A stretch of 11,385 nt of DNA from an uncultured Clostridia bacterium (GTDB taxonomy: Bacteria > Bacillota > Clostridia > Oscillospirales > Oscillospiraceae), in assembly GCA_947167725.1 (NCBI GenBank), contig CAMVJF010000036.1:1-11385 (forward strand), read 5' to 3'. Shown one piece after another: positions 5,506-11,385 of this stretch. The notes beneath the pieces are model-generated. The model was not told the DNA's origin. It worked only from the letters and a program-made list of their open reading frames with translations, and ran no database searches. Each line of letters begins with the position of its first letter. Positions within the stretch are counted from its first letter, which is position 1. The position numbers were made by a program, and so were the translations under genes.

Positions 5506-6288
5506 ATGGAGTATCTCGAAAGCTATTACAAGAGTTACAATGAAGAAGGACGACTGCTCTCCCGGCATGGCCGTGTTGAGTACATTACCACGCAAAAGTA
5601 CATACACGAGGCTTTGGGCGAAAGCAAGCAAAAGCGGATCCTTGAAGTCGGAGCGGGAACCGGACGATACAGCGTCGCGCTTGCCAAAGAGGGCTATTCC
5701 GTGGTCGCCCTCGAGTTGATCGAGCACAATCTGAACATCCTGAAGAGCAAGCTGACAGGGGATGAACCGCTGCAGGCCCTGCAGGGAAACGCTCTTGACC
5801 TCTCCCGCTTTGCAGACAACACCTTTGATCTGACGCTTGTTCTCGGCCCGATGTATCATCTGTATACGAAGAACGAGAAGCTTCGGGCCCTGTCGGAGGC
5901 GGTGCGCGTGACGAAAGCCGACGGGTTCATTATGGTCGCCTACTGTATGAATGAGCCGACGGTCATCAGCTATGTTTTCGGTCTGAACAAGGTCCGGGAG
6001 ACACTGGATGCGGGTATGCTGACGAAGGACTGGCATTGCATCAGCGAACCGAAAGACCTTTTCGAACTGATACGGACCGAGGAGATCGCAGAGCTCGATA
6101 AGGCCGTTCCGGTGAAGCGAGTAAAGCTGATCGCAACCGATGGGGCGACAAACTATATGCGAGGTCTGATTGACGGAATGGACGAGGATACTTTTTCCAA
6201 GTGGGTAGAGTATCATCTGACCGTCTGTGAGCGGCAGGACCTGATCGGTGCGTCTCACCACACGCTGGACATCCTGCAGAAGGAATAG
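5506..6288 (+). CDS. Class I SAM-dependent methyltransferase
   Basis: This 260-aa soluble enzyme carries the SAM-binding glycine loop ILEVGAGTGRYSVALA (residues 45-60), the acidic residue ending strand two (E70 in VVALE), and the post-motif strand FDLTLVLGPMYHLY (107-120), typical of Methyltransf_11/25-type enzymes. ADGFIMVAYC (138-147) is the next strand and the C-terminal half is probably the substrate cap. The acceptor substrate cannot be told. GAGG at 5493-5496 lies nine bases before the ATG, a moderate ribosome binding site. It is a single-gene unit between the island terminator and a large palindrome, and converges on the dehydrogenase gene. GC-rich codon use places it in the host chromosome. 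Confidence 0.9.
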   Translation: MEYLESYYKSYNEEGRLLSRHGRVEYITTQKYIHEALGESKQKRILEVGAGTGRYSVALAKEGYSVVALELIEHNLNILKSKLTGDEPLQALQGNALDLSRFADNTFDLTLVLGPMYHLYTKNEKLRALSEAVRVTKADGFIMVAYCMNEPTVISYVFGLNKVRETLDAGMLTKDWHCISEPKDLFELIRTEEIAELDKAVPVKRVKLIATDGATNYMRGLIDGMDEDTFSKWVEYHLTVCERQDLIGASHHTLDILQKE

Positions 6289-6464
6289 GCGATCTCCGCT
6301 TTTCAGTCCCCCGACCGCAGCCCGCCTGCGGCGGCGGGACCGGAATGCTGCGGAGAGAAGGCCGGAAGAAGGGCAGGCATCGCGGCCGCGATGCCTGCCC
6401 TTCTTCCGTTCGTCTGCCGGGTCCGACGACCCGGCGCACGGGCGCCCTGTCCCGCTTCGCGCCC
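6289..6464. other. Convergent intergenic region rich in hairpins
   Basis: This 176-base GC-rich gap separates the stops of two convergent genes. Besides the 46-bp palindrome it has CCCGCC/GGCGGG (6321-6326 with 6333-6338) and an 8-bp stem GCCGGGTC/GACCCGGC with a CGAC loop (6416-6435). No gene is supported in it. Confidence 0.6.
6363..6408. terminator. 46-bp perfect palindrome, probable bidirectional terminator
   Basis: Bases 6363-6385 are exactly complementary to 6386-6408 with no loop, centred on GCGGCCGC. Both convergent genes end within about 80 bases, so each transcript would fold it as a 23-bp hairpin. T-runs on either side are poor, so termination may be inefficient; it could instead protect 3' ends. 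Confidence 0.55.
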
Positions 6465-7214
6465 TCAGCGCTCCCAGAGGCTCGGGATGCTCACGGCCAG
6501 TTTCACCGCCTCTTCCAGCGTCAGGCCCGCGAAGCGCTGCGCCTCGAAGAGCCGCCCCTCGACTCCGTCGTCGACGAAGGCGCCGACGATCACGCCGGGG
6601 ATCGTCGACTCCGGCGCGTTCGGCGCGTTTGGGCCGCCCAGATCCGTCCGGCACCAGCCGGGGTCCGTCAGCGAGAGGATCACGTCCGTCCCGCGCAGCT
6701 TATAGGCAAGGTCGGCCGTGACCTTGCTCAGCGCCGCCTTGCTGGCCGAATAGCCTCCCTGCTCCGCTTCGAGCATGATCCCGCTCGTCGTGTTGACGAT
6801 CCGGCCAAAGCCGCGTGCCAGCATCTTCGGGATGAAATGATAGCACAGGCGCATCGGGGCGATCGTGTTGATCTGAAAGCTGATCGGGTAGTCCTCGATC
6901 GGGGTGTTCAGATAATCGGTCCGATAGCCGATCTGCAGACCGGCGTTGTTGAATACGACGTCAACGTCGACGCCGGCGGCGTCGATCGCGTCGATCAGAG
7001 CCTCCACCTCCGTCGGCTTTGAGAGGTCCGCCTCAAAGGACATGACCCGCGCGCCCTTAGCGCGAAGCTGCTCCTCCAGCGCCTTGGTATGCCCGATGCT
7101 GCGGCTGTGCAGCAGAAGATGGCAGCCCCGCTCGGCCATCGCGAGGGCAATCAGCCGTCCGATGCCCCGGGCCGCGCCGGTCACAAGTACCCACTTCCCT
7201 TTCAGTTCCGTCAT
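6465..7214 (-). CDS. Short-chain dehydrogenase/reductase (SDR)
   Basis: This 249-aa NAD(P)-dependent oxidoreductase has the classical SDR motifs: the cofactor loop TGAARGIG (12-19), NNAG (89-92), N116, the catalytic S144 in NTTSG, and the YSASK active site (Y155, K159), followed by PGWCRTD (185-191). Length is normal for the family. ATG 7214 is supported by GGAAGGA upstream; a longer frame back to 7343 lies inside the glycosidase gene and is rejected. It starts 19 bases after the glycosidase stop and is the last gene of the carbohydrate operon. It may oxidise or reduce a sugar or aglycone released by that enzyme, but this is inference from position. An isolated palindrome downstream ends the unit. 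Confidence 0.92.
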   Translation of the reverse strand: MTELKGKWVLVTGAARGIGRLIALAMAERGCHLLLHSRSIGHTKALEEQLRAKGARVMSFEADLSKPTEVEALIDAIDAAGVDVDVVFNNAGLQIGYRTDYLNTPIEDYPISFQINTIAPMRLCYHFIPKMLARGFGRIVNTTSGIMLEAEQGGYSASKAALSKVTADLAYKLRGTDVILSLTDPGWCRTDLGGPNAPNAPESTIPGVIVGAFVDDGVEGRLFEAQRFAGLTLEEAVKLAVSIPSLWER

Positions 7215-7233
7215 CCGCGTCCTTCCCCCGTGC

Positions 7234-8187
7234 TCACAGCAGCGCCAGCAGCTCGCCGCGCACGCCGTCCATACGCTCGTCGCAGAGGCCGAAATCCATC
7301 TGCTTATAGCTCCAAAGGCTGTGGGCAACGCCGTGCCGTTCAAACACCGCGTGCAGATCGCGGAACCATTTGAGCGCTTCCGTGGGAGGGACGACGTCGA
7401 TCACGCCGAATTCGCCGCAGTACAGCTCACTGTGCTCCTTCTCCGCCTTTTCGAAGGCCGGAGCAAGGAAGTCCTCGAACCAGGCCTCCGACGCGCCGCA
7501 CTCGGCGTAGCTGAGGCGGCGATCCCTGTCGAAGCGATCGTCCATCCAGTACGCGCCCTGGTGGGTGAAGACGTGCGGCTCGTAGAAATGGAAGTTGTAG
7601 ATCACATGATCGTCGTAGGGCGCGTCCAGCTCCGGGAGCGTCCGCGCGCTGTTCCACTGATAGCTGCCGAGCAGGACGTACATCTCCGGCGCAGCGGCGC
7701 GGATGCGGCGCACGCACTCGCGCGAGATGCGCTTCCAGGCCGGGAGATACTCTTTCTCGGTGACCTCGTTGAGCAGCTCGAAGATCACATGCTCATGCAG
7801 CGCGCCCCAGCGCGCGGCAAAGTTCTCCCAGATCGCATAGAACTTCTTCTGATACTCCTCGCTGGTGAAGAAGCCCTCCTCGTGCTCGCCGTCGTCAAAG
7901 GAAAAGCCCTGCGTCTTGTGCAGGTCGAGCACGGTGTTGAGTCCGTATTTGCGGCAGAGAGCGAGCGCGGCGTCGATGCGGCGCAGGCCCTCCTCCTTCA
8001 TGGAGCCGTCCTCGTTCTGGATCACGTTGTAGTCGATGGGGATGCGCACATGGTCGAAGCCCCAGCGCGCGATCTGCGCGAAATCGGGCTCGGTGATAAA
8101 GCCGTCGAGCCGCTCGGCGCTGTAGTCGCACTGGCTCAGCCAGCCGCCGAGGTTGACGCCCCTGTAAAAGCCTCTTTCTTTCAGCAT
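7234..8187 (-). CDS. Glycoside hydrolase family 5 enzyme, cytoplasmic
   Basis: This 317-aa protein is a complete GH5 catalytic barrel of the cellulase/beta-glucosidase type. It begins FYRGVNLGGWLSQC (7-20), has the acid/base NE pair in FELLNEV (E141), the FHFYEPH strand (199-205) with the conserved histidine, the nucleophile in YCGEFGV (E259) and the late tryptophan in LWSYKQMDFG (291-300). There is no signal peptide, so it acts inside the cell on imported oligosaccharides, probably beta-linked glucose or mannose units. AAAGGAGA (8195-8202) lies seven bases before ATG 8187. It follows the transporter genes after a 64-base gap holding a terminator-like hairpin, and precedes the SDR by 19 bases. 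Subfamily and exact substrate cannot be read by eye. Confidence 0.92.
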   Translation of the reverse strand: MLKERGFYRGVNLGGWLSQCDYSAERLDGFITEPDFAQIARWGFDHVRIPIDYNVIQNEDGSMKEEGLRRIDAALALCRKYGLNTVLDLHKTQGFSFDDGEHEEGFFTSEEYQKKFYAIWENFAARWGALHEHVIFELLNEVTEKEYLPAWKRISRECVRRIRAAAPEMYVLLGSYQWNSARTLPELDAPYDDHVIYNFHFYEPHVFTHQGAYWMDDRFDRDRRLSYAECGASEAWFEDFLAPAFEKAEKEHSELYCGEFGVIDVVPPTEALKWFRDLHAVFERHGVAHSLWSYKQMDFGLCDERMDGVRGELLALL

Positions 8188-8205
8188 GTGAATGTCTCCT
8201 TTCAG

Positions 8206-8238
8206 AAAAAACGGCTCTCCTGTGAGGGAGAGCCGTTT
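8206..8238 (-). terminator. Terminator-like hairpin between permease and glycosidase genes
   Basis: On the minus strand a 12-bp perfect stem (8227-8238 with 8209-8220) around a 6-base loop runs into a T-run ending at 8206. It ends only a few bases before the glycosidase ribosome binding site, leaving no room for a separate promoter. It is probably a partial terminator that lowers read-through from the transporter genes into the enzymes. Confidence 0.65.
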
Positions 8239-8251
8239 GGTCGCTTGTTTC

Positions 8252-9115
8252 TTATCCCTTGACGGATCCGGCGGTCACTCCCTTGATGATGGCCTTGGAG
8301 AGGATGATGTACACGACGAGTACCGGCAGGATCGCCAGCAGGATGAACATGTACACCTTGCCCATGTCGAACTTGGAGTAGTCCGCCGAGCGCAGCTGCG
8401 CGATCATGATCGGCACGGTCTTGAGCTCGGCCTTGTCGAGCAGCAGAGCGGGAATGAAGTAGTTGTTCCAGCTCGCCACGAAGGAGAAGATCATCTGCAC
8501 GGCGATGGCCGGCTTCATGATCGGCAGCACGATCGTGTTGAAGGTGCGGAACTCGTTGGAGCCGTCCACGCGCGCGGCCTCGACCATCTCCATAGGCAGG
8601 ACGCTCTCGAGGTACTGCTTCATGTAGAAGAACACGACCGGGGCGGCGATGCTCGGCAGGATGAGCGGGATGTAGTTGTTGGTCAGATGGAACTTGTAAA
8701 CCAGCTGGATGAAGCCGACGGCGGAGACCTGCGGCGGGATCATCATGACCGCCATGATGAAGAGGAAGGCGGCTTTCTTCAGCCTGAAGTTGTAGACGTG
8801 GATGCCGTAGGCCGTCAGCGCGGAGAAGTAGGTCGTCAGCACGGCGCTGCAGATGGCGATGAAGAAGCTGTTGAGCATGCCGCGCGGGATGTTGATGGAC
8901 TGATCTTTCCAGGCGTTTTTGAGATTGACGAAGAAGTTGTTTTTCGGCAGCAGCGTGAAGCCCGCCTGGAGCTGGGCGTTGGAGCGCGTGGCGTTGATGA
9001 TCAGCATGTAAAAGCTGAACAGGCACAGGGCGGCGAGGAAGATCAGGATCGTATAGGCCACGACGCGGGCGATGATCATCAGGATCCTGCCCCTGGTGTT
9101 TTCGGCGTTTTTCAT
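8252..9115 (-). CDS. Sugar ABC transporter permease, MalG type
   Basis: This 287-aa inner-membrane subunit belongs to the CUT1 carbohydrate importers. A first hydrophobic segment spans about 11-40, others lie near 82-103, 115-141, 148-164, 205-224 and 255-273, giving the expected six. The EAA loop that contacts the ATPase starts EAARVDGSNEFRTF (179-192) and ends LPIMKP (197-202). GGAGGAGG in the 15-base gap after the preceding permease supports ATG 9115. It pairs with the MalF-type permease upstream and with the binding protein. No ATPase is encoded in the visible operon; in Firmicutes a shared MsmK-like ATPase elsewhere often serves such systems. Substrate is inferred only from the adjacent GH5 enzyme. 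Confidence 0.95.
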   Translation of the reverse strand: MKNAENTRGRILMIIARVVAYTILIFLAALCLFSFYMLIINATRSNAQLQAGFTLLPKNNFFVNLKNAWKDQSINIPRGMLNSFFIAICSAVLTTYFSALTAYGIHVYNFRLKKAAFLFIMAVMMIPPQVSAVGFIQLVYKFHLTNNYIPLILPSIAAPVVFFYMKQYLESVLPMEMVEAARVDGSNEFRTFNTIVLPIMKPAIAVQMIFSFVASWNNYFIPALLLDKAELKTVPIMIAQLRSADYSKFDMGKVYMFILLAILPVLVVYIILSKAIIKGVTAGSVKG

Positions 9116-9130
9116 GTTCGTCCTCCTCCC

Positions 9131-10072
9131 TTACTTCCTGTACTGCTTGGACAGCGAGTTGTAGACGAAGCCGCTCAGCCCCGCCGAGACGATGAAGAGG
9201 ATCACGCTGATCGCACCGGCCATGCCGTAGTTCTTGCTGGTGCCGAGGTAATTGTTCAGGTACATGACCATGGTCATGCTCGCGCGGTCGGGCGTGCCCT
9301 TGCCGTTCGTGAGGACCTGCGGCACGTCGAACATCTGCAGGCCGCCGATCATCGCCGTGATGATCGTGTAGACCAGGATCGGTGCCAGCAGCGGCAGGGT
9401 CACGCGGAAGAAGACCTGCAGGGAGTTGGCCCCGTCGATCTCCGCGGCCTCGAACATGTTCTGGTCGATGCCCTGGATGCCCGCCATCAGGAGGATCGTC
9501 GTGTTGCCGAACCACATCAGGAAGTTCATCAGACTGATCAGCAGGCGCACCGAGATCTTGATGCCGAGGAAGTTGATGCTCTCCTGGACCACGCCGTGGG
9601 CGATCAGCAGCTGGTTCACCGGGCCTACCGTGGAAAACAGCGTGAAGAACAGCATGGAGAAGGCCGCCGCCATGATGAGGTTCGGCATGTAGATGACGGT
9701 CTTGAAGAACTGCTGTCCCTTGATGTTGAGGCGGTAGCTCGTGAAGAAGACCGCCAGCAGCAGCGCGACGACGATCTGCGGCACGGCGCCCATGATCCAG
9801 AGGATCAGCGTGTTGCCGAAGTACTTGAGCATGCCGACCGTGCCGGTCTTGTCCGGGGTGAAGAGTGCGACGTAGTTTTTCAGACCGACGAAGTTCGGCC
9901 CGATCTGCTTGAGGCCGCTGCGGTAGTTTTCAAAGAAGCTGTTGTAGAAGGTCATGATCTGCGGCGTCAGCGTGAAGATGATATAGGTGATGAAGAAGGG
10001 CAGGATGAAGATATAGCCCCACTTCGCGTAGCTTACGCCTTTGCCGCGAGACGAGTTCAGTCGTTTGCCCAT
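9131..10072 (-). CDS. Sugar ABC transporter permease, MalF type
   Basis: This 313-aa membrane subunit is the first permease of the CUT1 pair. It opens with a short basic N-terminus and a hydrophobic segment WGYIFILPFFITYIIF (18-33), followed by the typical periplasmic-side NYVALF region (66-71). The EAA loop reads EAAEIDGANSLQVFFRV (208-224) and LPLLAP (226-231). ATG 10072 is chosen because GGAGGG lies six bases upstream; the frame remains open for 41 more codons upstream, but that part is GC-rich hairpin DNA and is not coding. It overlaps no neighbour and is 15 bases from the MalG-type gene. It works with the binding protein encoded upstream to import a sugar or oligosaccharide. Confidence 0.95.
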   Translation of the reverse strand: MGKRLNSSRGKGVSYAKWGYIFILPFFITYIIFTLTPQIMTFYNSFFENYRSGLKQIGPNFVGLKNYVALFTPDKTGTVGMLKYFGNTLILWIMGAVPQIVVALLLAVFFTSYRLNIKGQQFFKTVIYMPNLIMAAAFSMLFFTLFSTVGPVNQLLIAHGVVQESINFLGIKISVRLLISLMNFLMWFGNTTILLMAGIQGIDQNMFEAAEIDGANSLQVFFRVTLPLLAPILVYTIITAMIGGLQMFDVPQVLTNGKGTPDRASMTMVMYLNNYLGTSKNYGMAGAISVILFIVSAGLSGFVYNSLSKQYRK

Positions 10073-10100
10073 GGCGGTCCCTCCGATCGTTTTCTGCAGA

Positions 10101-10147
10101 AGAGCGCTTCGCAGCGCGCCGCGGCGCGGCGTGTTCCGAAGTGCTCT
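10101..10147 (-). promoter_or_regulatory. GC-rich hairpin before the MalF-type gene
   Basis: An outer stem pairs 10101-10111 with 10137-10147 (one G-T pair) and encloses a 14-bp palindrome CGCGCCGCGGCGCG (10115-10128). There is no T-run on the minus strand. It lies 29 bases before the permease start in the same transcript. Confidence 0.5.
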
Positions 10148-10160
10148 CCTTGATTTACCA

Positions 10161-10200
10161 AGGGCTTGAGGCAAGGCAAAGCTGCCTTGCCTCAAGCCTT
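10161..10200 (-). promoter_or_regulatory. Intercistronic hairpin after the binding-protein gene
   Basis: Bases 10163-10178 are exactly complementary to 10183-10198 (16 bp) around a 4-base loop. It starts 39 bases after the binding-protein stop. Lacking a long T-run, it is more likely a 3'-end protector or weak terminator than a full stop. Such hairpins are known to give binding protein in excess over permeases. Confidence 0.65.
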
Positions 10201-10238
10201 GTTGTTTCAGGGTTGAGAGTCTTTCGCTGCCCTCAAGG

Positions 10239-11385
10239 TCACGGGGTGACGATGTCGGGGTACTTCTCGTTGAGGTCGAGGTAGAAGTTGTTCAGAGCGG
10301 TGTCTTTGTCGACGAGGCCCTGGAAGTACTCCTGCAGCTTGTTCTGCAGGCTTTCGTTGCAGATCTGGTCGTACATGGTGTGGTTCTCCCACTTGATGTT
10401 GTCAGTCATGGCGGAGAACACGGCCACGGGGTTCTGGCCGCCGAGGAAGTCGCTGCCGAAGCTGGGATCGTCGGCGAACTTGGCGTTGACGGCGATGTTG
10501 TTGGAGAACTGGGCCTGCTCGGAGACGAGCTTGGAGCAGACTTCCTCATTGTTGGTGAAGAGGTTCATGATCTCGGCAACAGCCTCGGGGTTGTCGGTGC
10601 CGGCAGGAGCCATCATCCAGGTGCCGCCCCAGAAGTGAGCAGCGGGGCCTTCGCAGATGGCCCAGTCGCCGGAGCAGCCCTTCTCAGGATCCTGGGCGTT
10701 GCCCATGCAGAAGTTGAAGTACCAGGCAGGTCCGAAGAAGCACATGGTCTTGCCGGTGGCGAACATCTGGTCGTTTTTGGGCTGATCCCAGATGCCGGAG
10801 TCGGCCAGGGTGTAGCCTTTCTCGACGAAGAGCTCGGTCTGGGCAATCCAGGCGAGGATCTGATCGTCGAACTGGAGCTCGTTGTTCTCATTGACCCAGG
10901 GGGAAGTGCAGTTGTTGGAGAAGGGACGGTAGGTCTCGGCGAAGGAGGCGGTCATGTAGTAGCCCTTGGCCTTGGCGTCGGCGGCGACAGCGTTGAACTT
11001 ATCCCAGCTGTCGAGCTTGGCCTGGACCTCGGCGGGATCATCGGTGCCGAGGACGTCCTTCGCGATGGAGCGGCGGTAGATCAGAGCGGAGGGGCAGCAC
11101 TGGAAGGAGACGCCCTTCACGACGCCGTTCTCGTCAGAGGCGGCCTGCACGGTGTACTTGTACATGTTGCTGAAGTCGGTCACGCCGATCTTGGTGATGT
11201 CCTGGGTGAAGTCGGACTCGGCGTACTTCTGGATGTAGTCGGCCTCGGCGAGGAACATGTCGACCTTGTCGTCGGCGGCGGCGTCAGCCTGGGAAAGCAG
11301 AGCCTGGTCGAGCTTCTGCTGGTAGGCGCCGTTGTCGCTCGGGGTGATGATCCAGTTGACGGTCACGCCTTCGGGAACGGTGTAG
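10239..11385 (-). CDS. Extracellular sugar-binding protein, 5' end outside window
   Basis: About 381 residues are visible and the frame is open at the window edge, so the signal peptide and lipobox expected for a Gram-positive binding protein are not seen. The visible start (YTVPEGVTVNW) is inside the first lobe. Family features of CUT1 binding proteins are present: the acidic EADYIQKYAESDFTQDI region, an Ala-Leu-Ile-Tyr-Arg stretch (SALIYRR), the MFATGKTMCFFGPAWY strand typical of the cleft, and WGGTWMMAPAGTDNPEAVAE near the hinge. It ends KYPDIVTP with TGA at 10239. It is the first visible gene of the operon and supplies ligand to the two permeases. The many tryptophan and aromatic residues fit carbohydrate binding. 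The GTG at 11366 is internal and not the start. Confidence 0.88.
   Translation of the reverse strand, partial: YTVPEGVTVNWIITPSDNGAYQQKLDQALLSQADAAADDKVDMFLAEADYIQKYAESDFTQDITKIGVTDFSNMYKYTVQAASDENGVVKGVSFQCCPSALIYRRSIAKDVLGTDDPAEVQAKLDSWDKFNAVAADAKAKGYYMTASFAETYRPFSNNCTSPWVNENNELQFDDQILAWIAQTELFVEKGYTLADSGIWDQPKNDQMFATGKTMCFFGPAWYFNFCMGNAQDPEKGCSGDWAICEGPAAHFWGGTWMMAPAGTDNPEAVAEIMNLFTNNEEVCSKLVSEQAQFSNNIAVNAKFADDPSFGSDFLGGQNPVAVFSAMTDNIKWENHTMYDQICNESLQNKLQEYFQGLVDKDTALNNFYLDLNEKYPDIVTP

Noticed and set aside
5374..6654. 426-codon minus-strand frame
   Set aside because: It covers the complement of a clear SAM methyltransferase and the hairpin region; composition is Arg/Gly-rich and unlike a real protein.
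6946..8262. 438-codon plus-strand frame
   Set aside because: It is a mirror of the SDR and GH5 genes, both of which have catalytic motifs and ribosome binding sites.
8192..10153. 653-codon plus-strand frame
   Set aside because: It is the complement of the permease genes, with an abnormal excess of H, D, E, Q and R and no hydrophobic core.

Overview
The window comes from a Gram-positive, Clostridia-like (Oscillospiraceae-type gut Firmicute) chromosome. This is inferred from strong AAGGAG/GGAGG ribosome binding sites, a tRNA gene with encoded CCA, a CUT1 sugar ABC transporter without a local ATPase, and clean intrinsic terminators. The species cannot be named from the sequence. The flanks are GC-rich. 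The middle (about 1227-5340) is visibly AT-rich, with different codon use, and reads as an acquired defence island placed directly behind a tRNA-Pro gene.

Left flank (1-1226): the 5' part of an FAD-dependent dehydrogenase (COG2509 type) runs leftward off the window edge from its own promoter. A second, plus-strand promoter drives tRNA-Pro(UGG), which ends in a terminator with a 17-bp perfect stem.

Island (1227-5340): an AT-rich leader with an extended -10 promoter and a long imperfect inverted repeat precedes a DNA cytosine-5 methyltransferase. This overlaps by one base (TAATG) a gene that is probably its cognate restriction endonuclease. The endonuclease frame stops at a TAG at 3628 but stays open for 55 more plausible codons, so this may be a nonsense-truncated gene. 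Next come coding-like debris, a 57-aa SHOCT-like protein whose ribosome binding site can be sequestered in a hairpin, and a DUF4062 protein (DUF4062, coiled coil, winged-helix-like C-terminus). The island ends in four TGCACCCC repeats spaced 20, 20 and 21 bp plus one inverted copy, which look like binding sites at the end of a transposon. No recombinase or transposase is in the window.

Right flank (5341-11385): a terminator is followed by a class I SAM-dependent methyltransferase on the plus strand, whose putative promoter lies in a dyad. A 46-bp perfect palindrome separates it from a leftward carbohydrate operon. In transcription order this is: sugar-binding protein (5' end outside the window), MalF-type permease, MalG-type permease, a cytoplasmic GH5 glycosidase and a short-chain dehydrogenase. 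It appears to import an oligosaccharide and hydrolyse it inside the cell. Large hairpins sit between binding protein and first permease, and between second permease and glycosidase, and probably set unequal expression.

The most notable items are the small R-M/DUF4062 island, the in-frame TAG in the nuclease gene, the phased repeats and the RNA-like structures in front of the methyltransferase and SHOCT genes. All family names come from motifs read by eye.
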